A stretch of 64,000 bases of DNA from Rhodospirillales bacterium (GCA_019634165.1 JAHQVT010000008.1:62001-126000); one strand, 5' to 3'. Shown: positions 53,657 to 63,961, numbered from the stretch's first letter. Notes: generated by a model not told the origin, from the sequence alone. Program-made: numbers and translations.

Positions 53657-55180
53657 ATGGATACCATCCTGGAAATGAAGAACATCACCAAGACCTTTCC
53701 GGGTGTGAAAGCGTTGGATGATGTCAGCCTTAAAGTTGAACGTGGTGAAATCCACGCGCTTTGCGGCGAGAATGGTGCGGGTAAATCCACCTTGATGAAG
53801 GTTCTAAGTGGTGTTTATCCCCATGGAACCTATGAAGGCGACATCCTTTATGACGGTGGTGTGCAGACATTCAAAGACATCCGCGATAGTGAAAATCGCG
53901 GCATTATCATTATTCACCAGGAACTGGCATTGGTGCCGCTGCTGTCGATTGCCGAGAACATCTTTTTGGGCAATGAAATCAGCGAAAACGGCATTGTAAA
54001 CTGGCCCGCGACCTTTGCGCGTACCGGCGAGTTGTTGACGAAAGTCGGCTTGAAAGAAAATCCGGCGACGCTTGTGACCAATATCGGTGTCGGCAAGCAG
54101 CAGTTGGTTGAAATTGCCAAGGCGCTGTCGAAAAAAGTCAAACTGCTGATCCTTGATGAGCCGACCGCAAGCTTGCAGGAAAATGACAGCCAAAAACTGC
54201 TCGACCTGTTGCTGGAATTCAAGGCGCAGGGCATTACCTCCATCCTGATTTCGCATAAGCTTAACGAGATCAACCGGGTTGCGGATCGCATCACGGTTAT
54301 CCGCGATGGCAAAGCGATTTCAACCCTTGATGCCCGCGCAGGACAGATCACCGAAGACGATATCGTAAAAGACATGGTCGGGCGCGATATGGCGCACCGT
54401 TATCCAGAACGCACACCAAATATCAGTACAGAAAAACTGATGGAAGTGCGCAACTGGTCGGCGACCCATCCGCTGCATCCTGAACGCAAAGTCGTTGATA
54501 ATGTCAGCATCGATGTTGCCGCAGGCGAGGTTGTCGGCATTGCCGGGTTGATGGGGGCAGGGCGCACCGAACTTGCCATGAGCATCTTTGGCAAATCTTA
54601 CGGCACGGATATCTCTGGCGAGGTTCTGATCAAGGGCGTCACAGCGGATGTTTCAACCGTTCAAAAAGCAATTGCATCGGGTCTGGCCTATGTCACCGAA
54701 GACCGCAAGGAAATGGGGCTGATCCTTGATGAAAGTATTACCACCAATATCACGCTTGCCAATTTGAACGGTGTGGCGGAACGCGGTGTTCTTAATGATG
54801 GTGCCGAACGTTCCGTTGCCGAGGAATACCGCGAAAAGATCAATATTCGCACCCCCAATGTCGCACAAAAGGTCGTCAACCTTTCAGGCGGGAATCAGCA
54901 GAAAGTCGTTTTGTCAAAATGGCTGTTTGCTGCTCCGGAAGTTCTGATTTTGGACGAGCCAACCCGCGGCATTGATGTTGGCGCGAAATACGAGATTTAT
55001 ACGATTATCAACCAACTGGCAGCCGGCGGTAAGGGGGTCATTATGATCTCGTCGGAAATGCCAGAGCTTCTGGGCATGTGCGATCGCATCTATGTGATGA
55101 ACGAGGGTGAGATCAAAGGGCAGCTTGCAGCAAAAGATGCAAGTCAGGAAGCAATCATGCGCATGATCCTGAAGGCGTGA
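53657..55180 (+). CDS. gguA: Sugar ABC transporter ATP-binding protein (double domain)
   Basis: 507 residues from ATG 53657 (GGGAGGAC upstream). Two nucleotide-binding domains: first with Walker [10 protein letters not shown] and signature-region [16 protein letters not shown], second with the degenerate GLMGAGRTE and intact [15 protein letters not shown] and [14 protein letters not shown]. The MglA/XylG/GguA layout. It powers uptake through GguB. Ten bases before gguB. Confidence 0.96.
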   Translation: MDTILEMKNITKTFPGVKALDDVSLKVERGEIHALCGENGAGKSTLMKVLSGVYPHGTYEGDILYDGGVQTFKDIRDSENRGIIIIHQELALVPLLSIAENIFLGNEISENGIVNWPATFARTGELLTKVGLKENPATLVTNIGVGKQQLVEIAKALSKKVKLLILDEPTASLQENDSQKLLDLLLEFKAQGITSILISHKLNEINRVADRITVIRDGKAISTLDARAGQITEDDIVKDMVGRDMAHRYPERTPNISTEKLMEVRNWSATHPLHPERKVVDNVSIDVAAGEVVGIAGLMGAGRTELAMSIFGKSYGTDISGEVLIKGVTADVSTVQKAIASGLAYVTEDRKEMGLILDESITTNITLANLNGVAERGVLNDGAERSVAEEYREKINIRTPNVAQKVVNLSGGNQQKVVLSKWLFAAPEVLILDEPTRGIDVGAKYEIYTIINQLAAGGKGVIMISSEMPELLGMCDRIYVMNEGEIKGQLAAKDASQEAIMRMILKA

Positions 55181-55190
55181 GGAACAGACA

Positions 55191-56375
55191 ATGAGCGATA
55201 CTGATAACAAATCAATTGGTTACTATTTGCGCACCCATATCCGTGAATACGGCATGGTTGTTGCGCTGGTTGCCATTTTGGCTTTCTTCCAGGTTTTGAC
55301 CGATGGCATCATGCTTAAACCGGTCAACCTGACCAACCTGTTCTTGCAGAACAGCTATATCATCATCATGGCTGTTGGCATGTTGCTTGTCATTGTTGGC
55401 GGGCATATCGACCTTTCGGTTGGATCGGTTGTTGGGTTCGTTGGCGCGCTTGCGGCCGTGATGATTGTTCAATGGGATTTGCCGACCGTATTTGTCGTGC
55501 CGGTATGTCTGGTGGCTGGGGCAATCATCGGGGCGGCTCAAGGCTATTGGGTGGCCTATTGGCGCATTCCATCCTTTATCGTAACACTGGCGGGGATGCT
55601 GGTGTTTAAGGGGCTGACACTGGCCCTTTTGGGTGGGGCATCGGTTGGTCCGTTCCCACCGGAATTTCAGGCAATGTCGTCGGGCTTTGTACCGGATTTC
55701 TTTGGTGGTTTGATTGATGGGCGCTTTAACGTCTTTTCGATGACGCTGGGTGTTGCCTTGGCCGCACTGCTGCCGATCCTTGGTTTGCGATCACGTGCCA
55801 AGCAGGCGAAATTTGCCGCTGTTGACGAACCGATGGCGGTCTTTGTCATCCAGCATGCGGTGGCCGGTTTGGCGATCCTGTTTGTGACCTATTTGCTGTC
55901 GACCTATCGCGGGTTGCCAAACATCTTGATCATTATGGCGGTGCTGATCGCGATCTTTACCTTTATCACCAACTCAACGACCCTTGGCCGTCGCATTTAT
56001 GCGCTTGGCGGGAATGAAAAGGCAGCCAAGCTTTCAGGGATCAATACCAAACGCCTGACCTTCTTTACCTTTGCCAATATGGGCATGTTGGCGGCCCTTG
56101 CCGGGTTGGTTTTTGCCGCACGTTTGAACACGGCAACACCAAAAGCCGGTCTTGCTTTCGAGCTTGATGTGATTGCCGCGGTCTTTATCGGTGGTGCATC
56201 GATGTCGGGTGGGGTTGGTAAGGTGATTGGTGCGGTTGTCGGCGCGCTGATCATGGGGGTTATGAATAACGGCATGTCGATCGTTGGTGTTGGTATTGAC
56301 TGGCAGCAAGTGATCAAAGGTCTGGTGCTTCTCGCAGCCGTGATCTTCGACGTTTACAATAAAAACAAGGCGTAA
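55191..56375 (+). CDS. gguB: Sugar ABC transporter permease
   Basis: 394 residues, about 10 membrane helices, family BPD_transp_2 (RbsC/XylH/GguB). Typical stretches: VIVGGHIDLSVGSVVGFVGA, YWRIPSFIVTLAGMLVFKGL, RRIYALGGNEKAAKLSGINT, AAVFIGGASMSGGVGKVIGA. Forms the channel for the sugar taken up by ChvE and GguA. Confidence 0.96.
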   Translation: MSDTDNKSIGYYLRTHIREYGMVVALVAILAFFQVLTDGIMLKPVNLTNLFLQNSYIIIMAVGMLLVIVGGHIDLSVGSVVGFVGALAAVMIVQWDLPTVFVVPVCLVAGAIIGAAQGYWVAYWRIPSFIVTLAGMLVFKGLTLALLGGASVGPFPPEFQAMSSGFVPDFFGGLIDGRFNVFSMTLGVALAALLPILGLRSRAKQAKFAAVDEPMAVFVIQHAVAGLAILFVTYLLSTYRGLPNILIIMAVLIAIFTFITNSTTLGRRIYALGGNEKAAKLSGINTKRLTFFTFANMGMLAALAGLVFAARLNTATPKAGLAFELDVIAAVFIGGASMSGGVGKVIGAVVGALIMGVMNNGMSIVGVGIDWQQVIKGLVLLAAVIFDVYNKNKA

Positions 56376-56390
56376 CAATACGATGACGCG

Positions 56391-56453
56391 GAACGACACA
56401 GACATGGATGACAACAGCCAACAAAGCCGGTTGGGTGCCTGTTTGTGTCGTTC
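56391..56453 (+). other. Intercistronic hairpin between gguB and the dehydratase gene
   Basis: GAACGACACA / TGTGTCGTTC, ten perfect pairs extended by GACA/TGTT, around a loop of about 35 bases. It separates the transport genes from the enzyme gene in the same operon. Confidence 0.6.
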
Positions 56454-56528
56454 AAAGTCCCTTGTGCGGATGTCCCAACGGCACAAAATCGGACCCGTCA
56501 CGATAATAAGTCAAAAAGGAATACGGGC

Positions 56529-58277
56529 ATGACGAAGTTCAAACCGGCACCCTGGCCGCACACCTTGCGGTCACAAGAAGGTTGGTTCGGCGGAACCAGC
56601 AAAGACAATATCTATCACCGCAGCTGGATGAAGAACCAGGGTCTGCCGTCTGACCTGTTTGATGGTCGCCCGGTGATCGGCATTTGCAATACATGGTCGC
56701 AATTGACCCCCTGTAATGCCCATCTGCGTGATCTTGCCGAACGGGTCAAACATGGCATTTACGAAGCAGGCGGCTTGCCGCTTGAATTCCCGGTGTTTTC
56801 GGCTGGCGAAAGCACGCTTCGCCCCACGGCCATGATGTTCCGTAACCTGGCCGCCATGGATGTTGAAGAAGCCCTGCGCGGAACCCCGCTTGATGGTGTG
56901 GTTCTAATGGTGGGGTGCGATAAAACCACCCCAGCCCTTTTGATGGGCGCGGCCAGTGTAGATATTCCGGCCATCGTTGTAACGGGCGGGCCGATGTTGA
57001 ATGGCAAATGGCGGGGGCAGGATATTGGGTCGGGAACCTCGCTTTGGCAGCTTTCCGAAGACCGCAAAGCAGGTAAAATCAGCACCGAAGATTTCCTTGA
57101 AGCCGAAATTGCCATGTCGCGTTCGCCCGGTTCATGCAACACGATGGGCACGGCATCAACCATGGCCAGCATGGCCGAGGCCCTTGGTATGGCGCTTTCG
57201 GGCAATGCTGCGATCCCGGCCGTTGATAGCCGCCGTCGCGTCATGGCGCATATTACCGGTCGGCGGATTGTCGATATGGTCAAAGACGATCTTAAGCCGT
57301 CTGATGTTATGACCAAAGAAGCGTTTGAAAACGCCATTCGGGTTAATGGCGCGATTGGTGGTTCGACCAATGCGGTGATCCATTTGCTTGCGATTGCCGG
57401 GCGCGTTGGCATTGATCTTACCCTTGATGATTGGGATCGGTTGGGCCGCGATATTCCGACTGTGGTGAACCTGCAGCCATCGGGTAAGTACCTGATGGAA
57501 GAATTCTTCTATGCGGGTGGTTTGCCGGTTGTGATCAAGGCGCTGGGGGAAGCGGGTAAGCTTCATAATGATGCCCTGACGGTTTCGGGCGAAACCATGT
57601 GGGATCAGGTCAAGGATGTGCGCAATTGGAACGATGACGTTATTCGCCCGTTCGAAAACGCCTTGACCGAAAGCGGCGGCATTGCCGTGGTCAAAGGCAA
57701 CCTTGCGCCGAATGGCGCGGTGCTTAAGCCATCTGCTGCGACACCGGAACTTTTAACCCATCGCGGCCGTGCGGTGGTGTTTGAAGACATCGATGATTAC
57801 AAGGCCAAGATCTATGACGAGGCGCTTGATATCGATGAAAACTGCATCATGGTTTTGAAAAACTGTGGTCCCAAAGGCTATCCGGGCATGGCCGAGGTCG
57901 GCAATATGGGCTTGCCGCCGAAAGTATTGCGCAAAGGCATCACCGACATGGTGCGTATTTCCGATGCGCGGATGAGCGGCACGGCCTATGGCACGGTTGT
58001 TTTGCACACATCACCAGAAGCCGCAGCCGGTGGGCCGCTTGCCGTGGTTCAGAATGGCGATATGATCGAACTTGACGTGCCCAAACGCAAACTGCATCTC
58101 GACATCAGCGATGAAGAACTCGCTCAACGTCTAAAAGATTGGAAAAACACCGTTCCGGTCCCGGCAAGTGGCTATGCCTCGCTGTATTACAAAAGCGTTA
58201 TCGGAGCGGACAAAGGTGCCGATTTTGACTTCCTTGTCGGTCATCGAGGCAACGAAATTCCTAAAGACAGCCATTGA
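56529..58277 (+). CDS. IlvD/Edd-family sugar-acid dehydratase (pentonate/hexonate type)
   Basis: 582 residues from ATG 56529 (AAGGAAT upstream). Iron-sulfur cluster cysteines lie in ICNTWSQLTPCN, GCDKTTPALLMG and SPGSCNTMGTASTMASMAEA. The N-terminal GWFGGTSKDNIYHRSWMKNQ is typical of the L-arabinonate, D-xylonate and galactonate dehydratase branch rather than valine-isoleucine IlvD. It removes water from an aldonate to give a 2-keto-3-deoxy acid. Linked to ChvE-GguAB, it completes an oxidative (non-phosphorylating) sugar pathway. The other enzymes are not in the window. Substrate among arabinonate, xylonate and galactonate cannot be fixed. Confidence 0.9.
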   Translation: MTKFKPAPWPHTLRSQEGWFGGTSKDNIYHRSWMKNQGLPSDLFDGRPVIGICNTWSQLTPCNAHLRDLAERVKHGIYEAGGLPLEFPVFSAGESTLRPTAMMFRNLAAMDVEEALRGTPLDGVVLMVGCDKTTPALLMGAASVDIPAIVVTGGPMLNGKWRGQDIGSGTSLWQLSEDRKAGKISTEDFLEAEIAMSRSPGSCNTMGTASTMASMAEALGMALSGNAAIPAVDSRRRVMAHITGRRIVDMVKDDLKPSDVMTKEAFENAIRVNGAIGGSTNAVIHLLAIAGRVGIDLTLDDWDRLGRDIPTVVNLQPSGKYLMEEFFYAGGLPVVIKALGEAGKLHNDALTVSGETMWDQVKDVRNWNDDVIRPFENALTESGGIAVVKGNLAPNGAVLKPSAATPELLTHRGRAVVFEDIDDYKAKIYDEALDIDENCIMVLKNCGPKGYPGMAEVGNMGLPPKVLRKGITDMVRISDARMSGTAYGTVVLHTSPEAAAGGPLAVVQNGDMIELDVPKRKLHLDISDEELAQRLKDWKNTVPVPASGYASLYYKSVIGADKGADFDFLVGHRGNEIPKDSH

Positions 58278-58346
58278 TAACAGGCTTTCTTTCTAGGCTG
58301 CTCCGATCAGGTTTCTAAGCGTATCGGAGCGGGCGAAATACAACAA

Positions 58347-58381
58347 ACCGGCTGGCAAGTATTTGCCAGCTGGTTTTTTTG
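58347..58381 (+). terminator. Terminator of the chvE-gguAB-dehydratase operon
   Basis: GGCTGGCAA-GTAT-TTGCCAGC stem followed by TGG and T8, about 70 bases after the dehydratase stop. Confidence 0.85.
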
Positions 58382-58506
58382 TCACAAGCGCAAGGGATGA
58401 GCGAGGCCCAGACCTATCAATCAAGGGTTGAATTTTTCAACGAAAAGACCATACTCATAACAGGGTTAAAATGCGTTCGGGACAAACGCAATCTGGGGAG
58501 AGAGTT

Positions 58507-61500
58507 ATGTTTAAGCGGTCTGCAACGATGCCTTTGCGTGCGCTGATCTTGGCAGGGACCGGGTGTTGCATATCTGGCGCTGTTTGGGCGCAATCGTGTT
58601 CCGCTTTGCGCGATCAAGCACTTATCCCGACAGATCCCGCGTTATGCAAATCGCTGAGTGCGACGGTGGCTGATCCATCTGCCTTGCCGCTTGACCAATA
58701 TGAAACAGCTCTTTCAAAATTCTTCGATAATTGGTGTCATCGCAATACGGATGCCGGGTGGGTGCGCGACAAGTTTGTCCGCGATACCGGACCTTTTACC
58801 GCCAGTCGGGATACGGCCGGTCATGAAGGACAGTGGGTTGGCACTTATCATGGGACACATTCGCCAGTTGTGATCTGGTATTCCCCCGATATGGTCAATT
58901 GGTTGTCCGAAAACCGTGGCGCTGAGGACAGCCGATCTAGTGCCCCTGCCGATATTCCAGACGGTGCGATCATGGTCAAGGAAATGTATCCGCAACCAGC
59001 GGCGGCCTGTGCCGGGGCAGATCCTACGCACCTTTGGCCAACCAGCGGTGCGGCGATCATGGTGCGTGATAGCGAAGCATCTTATGATGGATGGTTCTGG
59101 GGATGGTATGGTTGGCCGGGATCGGGCTGGAAAACGGATTGGCCCGCCGGGACCAGCAACGGTCCAGCCAATATGGGTTTTGGGCAATATTGCGTGAATT
59201 GCCACGGTTCTGCCCGTGACATGACTTTTGCCGAGTTAAAAAACCTCGAAGGTCATCCGGGGCAGCCGGAAGTGTTCTTGTCGCAGGATTTCTTTGCCGG
59301 TCAATATCTGGGACAAGATGGGGGTGTTGCCCCGTCGGTCAAAAAGAACGGCCCATCAAGCGGGGCGCCGGGGGATATTCACAGCTTGCGTGCGCAACAT
59401 GAAAAAGTTCCTGATCCTTTGGGCACTGCCCGTACGAATGCGCATCCTGACATGGCGGCGATTTTAACCGCCTTTGCCAAAACGGGCAGTCCGTTTGACT
59501 ATAATCTGGCACTGCCAAGCAATATGCCATCGCAAAGCTATGACACGGTGTGGATGGGGGCGGACGGGCCAGCACCGCATAATCAGTTCATGACAAGCGA
59601 TCAGTGTGTGGGGTGCCATGATGCGGGTAGCACAGGCTTGCAGTTTGATATGACAATGCCGGACCCGGACGGGGATCTTTTGTTGAATATGTCGCCGTAT
59701 GCCACGTGGCGGTCATCCCCGATGGGATTGGCAGGCCGTGACCCGATATTCTTTGCTCAGGTGGCCAGCGAACTGCAAACCTTCCACAGCGATCAATCCG
59801 ATTTGGTTCAGAATACATGCTTTGGCTGTCACGGGATCATGGGGCAACGACAGTTCCAGATTGATCATAATATGGCGCAGCAGACCGATGCGGCGTCCGG
59901 TGTTCAAACAGCGATTGCATGTGGTGATTTTGACAGATCCATGGTGAATGCCATTCCGTATCCGGCGAACAATCTCGCTGCCGGTCATGCATCTTATGGT
60001 GCCTTGGCACGTGATGGTATTTCCTGCATGTCGTGCCATCAGATGGTGCTGGGTAAGGATGCTACGGAAAAGTTCAAAGACGCACCACAGAATGCCTGTG
60101 TTCTAAAGCGTCAGGAAACACTTAACCCCAACGAAAAGGGCTTTGCTAAAACCTTTACCGGTAGTTTCTTGGTGGGGGATGCGGATACGCTTTATGGGCC
60201 GTTTGACAAGCCGCAAAAACATCCAATGGAATATACCCTTGGCATTACACCGGCCAAAGGGGATGCCATCAAGACATCGGAGATGTGCGGCACATGCCAC
60301 ACAGTGCATCTTCCCGTTCTTAAAGATGGCAAGCAGGTTGGCACGGTTTATGAGCAGACAACCTATGCCGAATGGGCGTTTAGTGATTTTAGAACCGGCT
60401 ATACCATAGATGGAGCATTGCCCGGTGGTGCCGGGACAATGGCGCTGAGCTGTCAGGAATGTCATATGCCATCCGGTGATGACAAAGCCAAATTCCGCAG
60501 CAAGATTGCCTCAATCCAAGAATATTCAAACTTCCCGGCGTCGGCCAATACGTTTGGGCCGGAGCTTCTCGATCTTGAAGTTCGTGATGGTTTTGCCCGG
60601 CACACATTGGTCGGGTTGAACTTGTTCCTTGTCGAAATGTTCCAACAGTTCCCCGAGATTATGGGCATTCCGACGGCTGATCCGATGTTAGGTGCCAAAG
60701 GTGTTGATCCTCTGGCCTATACCGAACGTGCCATGATCAAGCAGGCGCGTAGTGATACGGTCAATATCAAGATTACGGGTTCAGCCATTCAGGATGGGCT
60801 GCTGACAAGTGAAGTCGCAATTGCCAGTCTGACCGGGCACAAGTTCCCCTCGGGCGTTGGCTTCCGACGTGCCTTTGTTACGTTTGAAGTCCTTGATCAG
60901 GATGAAACGGTGATTTGGGCGTCAGGTCGGGTTAATGGCGCTGGCGTCATTGTTGATCAAGGCGGGACGCCAGTTGAGGGTGAGCTATGGTGGGATAATC
61001 AATGCAGCGCGCGTATTGACCCGCTTAAGCGAGCCCATCAACCGCATTATCAGACGGTGCGCGCACAGGACCAGGTCCAGATTTATCAGGAACTGGTTAG
61101 CACACCGCCACTTGACGGGAGTACCAATTATAGCTGTGGGCATAATGTCGCCCCCAAAGGCCAATTGACGACAAGCTTCCTGTCAATCTGTGCTGAGGTC
61201 AAAGATAACCGTCTGCCGCCAGCAGGGTATCTTCCGTTAGCTGAACGGATCAAGATCGCCAATGCGATAGGTGCAGGAGAAGACCTTGCCGAGGATGCAG
61301 GCTTTACCGCAATTGACGGCGATCCGGATTATCTGCGGCCAAGTGCGACGGGGGGTGATCATGTGACATATGAAATCAAATTGTCAGACATGACCGGAAC
61401 TCCGGCATCGGTACGTGCGAAACTGTCCTATCAGGCAACACCGCCATTCTACTTGCAGGACCGTTTCTGCACGGCGAAAGGCAATGACACAGAGCGCCTT

Positions 61501-61593
61501 GCCTACCTTGTGGAACATCTCAATCTTGATGATACAGCAGCCAAGGATTGGGCGTTTGAAATCGTCAATACAGGGGCCGTGCCAATCAAGTGA
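58507..61593 (+). CDS. Large periplasmic six-haem cytochrome c with P460-like N-terminus
   Basis: 1028 residues from ATG 58507 (GGAGAGAG upstream). Signal peptide ends ISGAVWAQ. Six CxxCH haem sites are at about residues 229 (CVNCH), 367 (CVGCH), 438 (CFGCH), 507 (CMSCH), 594 (CGTCH) and 649 (CQECH). The first 240 residues look like a cytochrome P460-type domain: GAIMVKEMYPQP, DGWFWGWYGW, GQYCVNCHGS. The middle is a multihaem electron-transfer part and the last 330 residues carry no haem (beta-rich, FPSGVGFRRAFVTFEVLDQD). It has no membrane anchor and no neighbouring partner gene. It may be an oxidoreductase for an extracytoplasmic substrate, unknown. Confidence 0.85.
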   Translation: MFKRSATMPLRALILAGTGCCISGAVWAQSCSALRDQALIPTDPALCKSLSATVADPSALPLDQYETALSKFFDNWCHRNTDAGWVRDKFVRDTGPFTASRDTAGHEGQWVGTYHGTHSPVVIWYSPDMVNWLSENRGAEDSRSSAPADIPDGAIMVKEMYPQPAAACAGADPTHLWPTSGAAIMVRDSEASYDGWFWGWYGWPGSGWKTDWPAGTSNGPANMGFGQYCVNCHGSARDMTFAELKNLEGHPGQPEVFLSQDFFAGQYLGQDGGVAPSVKKNGPSSGAPGDIHSLRAQHEKVPDPLGTARTNAHPDMAAILTAFAKTGSPFDYNLALPSNMPSQSYDTVWMGADGPAPHNQFMTSDQCVGCHDAGSTGLQFDMTMPDPDGDLLLNMSPYATWRSSPMGLAGRDPIFFAQVASELQTFHSDQSDLVQNTCFGCHGIMGQRQFQIDHNMAQQTDAASGVQTAIACGDFDRSMVNAIPYPANNLAAGHASYGALARDGISCMSCHQMVLGKDATEKFKDAPQNACVLKRQETLNPNEKGFAKTFTGSFLVGDADTLYGPFDKPQKHPMEYTLGITPAKGDAIKTSEMCGTCHTVHLPVLKDGKQVGTVYEQTTYAEWAFSDFRTGYTIDGALPGGAGTMALSCQECHMPSGDDKAKFRSKIASIQEYSNFPASANTFGPELLDLEVRDGFARHTLVGLNLFLVEMFQQFPEIMGIPTADPMLGAKGVDPLAYTERAMIKQARSDTVNIKITGSAIQDGLLTSEVAIASLTGHKFPSGVGFRRAFVTFEVLDQDETVIWASGRVNGAGVIVDQGGTPVEGELWWDNQCSARIDPLKRAHQPHYQTVRAQDQVQIYQELVSTPPLDGSTNYSCGHNVAPKGQLTTSFLSICAEVKDNRLPPAGYLPLAERIKIANAIGAGEDLAEDAGFTAIDGDPDYLRPSATGGDHVTYEIKLSDMTGTPASVRAKLSYQATPPFYLQDRFCTAKGNDTERLAYLVEHLNLDDTAAKDWAFEIVNTGAVPIK

Positions 61594-61631
61594 TCTGGGG
61601 GGCTCGCTGCGAAGATGTTTAACCTTGCGGT

Positions 61632-62309
61632 TCAGCCCGTGATTACCTTTATCGCGCTTGGGAGGTCAGCATAATCCGTGACAACGGCGTCAGCGTTGAG
61701 TGAGTTTGCCTTTGTCGCATCAACTTCAAAAGCAACCGCAATAGGAACAATGTTACCTGCATCGCGGGCGGCGTTTACATCGTTTGCGTGATCGCCGACC
61801 ATGATGGTGGTGTCGCCGTTGTTGGCATCAAAGCCAAGTTGATCAAGGACGTATTTCAAAAAGCGTCCGTCAGGTTTTTTGACCGCAAATGAATCCCCAC
61901 CGGCAATCACACTAAAAAGATCAGCAATGCCAAGTTTTTGCAGGATTGCCTTGCACGGGGCTTCGGGTTTGTTTGATGCCAGCGCAATCGTCCAGCCTTC
62001 TGCTTTGAGATCACGCAGGACATTTTCCGCATTTTCATAAAGACGGGTATAGGCGTAATTGGTTTCAACATATCGCGCGTTGAAGTCGGCATTCAGTTCA
62101 TCAAGTCGGGCGTCATTTGGATGGTCGTTGCGTGCGGCAAAAGCCCGTTTGGTCAGCATCCATGTGCCGTCGCCCAGCATGGCCTCGATGTCATGGCGGA
62201 TGAGTGGCGCGTGGTCATGGGCTTTGAGCAATCCATTCATCGCAAACAAGATGTCGTCAACCCCGTCAATCAATGTACCGTCGAGATCGAACATGATGAA
62301 TTTTGCCAT
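61632..62309 (-). CDS. HAD-IA phosphatase, phosphoglycolate phosphatase-like
   Basis: 225 residues. HAD motif I MFDLDGTLIDGVDDI near 7-21, a helical cap, motif II Ser/Thr in ALASNKPEAPCKAIL, Lys in VKKPDGRFLKYVLDQL, and motif IV MVGDHANDVNAARDAG. Members dephosphorylate 2-phosphoglycolate or related small phosphates. Convergent with the cytochrome gene and divergent from glmU. Confidence 0.88.
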   Translation of the reverse strand: MAKFIMFDLDGTLIDGVDDILFAMNGLLKAHDHAPLIRHDIEAMLGDGTWMLTKRAFAARNDHPNDARLDELNADFNARYVETNYAYTRLYENAENVLRDLKAEGWTIALASNKPEAPCKAILQKLGIADLFSVIAGGDSFAVKKPDGRFLKYVLDQLGFDANNGDTTIMVGDHANDVNAARDAGNIVPIAVAFEVDATKANSLNADAVVTDYADLPSAIKVITG

Positions 62310-62380
62310 GAAACGGGGCTCCTGAAATGGATTTGGGATTTGGTGGTGGTGGCTTTAGGGGAACTTAACCGAGTTTGTGC

Positions 62381-62420
62381 CATTAACAAACGGTAACATC
62401 CGCTAACAGGCGGTAACAAA
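62381..62420. repeat. Four direct repeats with a 10-bp period
   Basis: CATTAACAAA, CGGTAACATC, CGCTAACAGG and CGGTAACAAA follow each other exactly, each one helical turn long with a TAACA core. They lie between the HAD and glmU genes, about 72 bases before the HAD start and 140 before glmU. Confidence 0.7.
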
Positions 62421-62559
62421 ACGTGATTCTTTATGGGCTTTTGCTGCAAAAGAATATGTTCTAAGACTTGCTGCGAGTTCGCTTATTTGCCATGTCCATC
62501 ATTGGATATGGTGTAAAAACGAGGGGTGCTGCGTATCGTCGCAGCCGACAGGGTGCTGA

Positions 62560-63906
62560 ATGTCGATGGATCTGAGTGTTGTTGTTTTGGCCGCAGGTAT
62601 GGGCACGCGCATGAAAAGCGCCTTGCCAAAAGTCATGCACAAGGTCGCGGGTAAGCCGATGGTCAATCACGTGATTGATACCGCAGCCCATCTTAAGGCA
62701 TCCAAGACCATGGTTGTGGTCGGGCCGGAAATGCCGAAATTGATTGAGGCCGTCGCACCGCATCCAACGTTCGAGCAAACAGATCGTCTTGGCACCGCAC
62801 ATGGTGTTTTGGCCGCGAAAGAAGGTTTGACCGGGCTCACCGGTAACGTTCTTGTCCTTTATGCAGATAGTCCTCTTTTCACAGCAGAAACCCTTGATCG
62901 ACTGGTTAAAGCGCGCCAAGAAGGCGACTATGCCGTTGCTGTTTTAGGGTTCCGTCCAGAGGACCCGACTGGCTATGGGCGATTGATAACCGATGACAAA
63001 ACCGGTGAGCTAACTGCAATTGTCGAAGAAAAAGAATGTGATGATGCACAGCGTCAGATCACTTTCTGCAATTCCGGCGTCATGTGTTTCCGGGCGGAAG
63101 ACATGATTGCCACGCTTGAAGCGATTGATAACGCCAATGCCAAGGGCGAATATTATCTGACCGATGCGGTTGAGGTGGCCCAGAAAAAGGGGCAGCACTG
63201 TGCCGCTGTCGAAGTGGACGAAGCAGAAACCCTTGGCGTTAATTCACGCACCCAGCTTGCCGTGGCCGAAGCGATCCTTCAGGAACGCTTGCGCAGCCAT
63301 GCCATGGTCGAAGGTGCAACCTTGATTGATCCGGCATCGGTGTTTTTGAGTTCCGACACCAAACTTGGCCGTGATGTGATTGTGGAACCAAATGTTGTGT
63401 TTGGGCCCGGCGTTGTGGTTGGCGATAACACCGTGATTAAGGCGTTTAGCCATCTTGAAAATTGCACGATTGGCGAAGGTGCCGATATCGGACCCTATGC
63501 GCGTCTGCGTCCGGGGGCCGAGATTGGCAAGGGGGCCAAGGTCGGCAATTTTGTCGAGATCAAAAAGGCCGTCGTCGAAGACGGGGCGAAGGTTAATCAT
63601 CTAAGCTATATCGGTGATGCCCGTGTCGGGGCGAAGGCCAATATCGGTGCGGGCACGATTACGTGCAACTATGACGGTTATCGCAAACAACATACTGATA
63701 TTGGGGCAGGCGCATTTATTGGATCGAATTCATCGCTTGTGGCACCAGTTGAAATTGGCGATGGCGCGATTGTTGGTGCTGGCAGCACGATTACCGGCAA
63801 GGTCGCGGCAGATGCCCTTACCCTGACCCGGGCCGAGCGCATTGAAAAAGCAGGCTGGGCAGCAAAGTTTCGCGAGAAAATGCGGGCTTTGACCGGCAAG
63901 AAATAA
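62560..63906 (+). CDS. glmU: Bifunctional UDP-N-acetylglucosamine pyrophosphorylase / glucosamine-1-phosphate acetyltransferase
   Basis: 448 residues. N-terminal uridyltransferase: LAAGMGTRMKSALPKVMHKV near 10-29, YADSPLF (Asp), and GYGRLI. C-terminal left-handed beta-helix from about 250 with hexapeptide repeats, and the acetyltransferase active-site segment YARLRPGAEIGKGAKVGNFV and GTITCNYDGYRKQHT. It makes UDP-GlcNAc for peptidoglycan and lipopolysaccharide. The end ALTGKK is complete. Confidence 0.97.
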   Translation: MSMDLSVVVLAAGMGTRMKSALPKVMHKVAGKPMVNHVIDTAAHLKASKTMVVVGPEMPKLIEAVAPHPTFEQTDRLGTAHGVLAAKEGLTGLTGNVLVLYADSPLFTAETLDRLVKARQEGDYAVAVLGFRPEDPTGYGRLITDDKTGELTAIVEEKECDDAQRQITFCNSGVMCFRAEDMIATLEAIDNANAKGEYYLTDAVEVAQKKGQHCAAVEVDEAETLGVNSRTQLAVAEAILQERLRSHAMVEGATLIDPASVFLSSDTKLGRDVIVEPNVVFGPGVVVGDNTVIKAFSHLENCTIGEGADIGPYARLRPGAEIGKGAKVGNFVEIKKAVVEDGAKVNHLSYIGDARVGAKANIGAGTITCNYDGYRKQHTDIGAGAFIGSNSSLVAPVEIGDGAIVGAGSTITGKVAADALTLTRAERIEKAGWAAKFREKMRALTGKK

Positions 63907-63961
63907 TCCGACTGACAGAAAACGAATTTGTTGCCCTGAAACGGTATCGGGGTGGCGCAAC

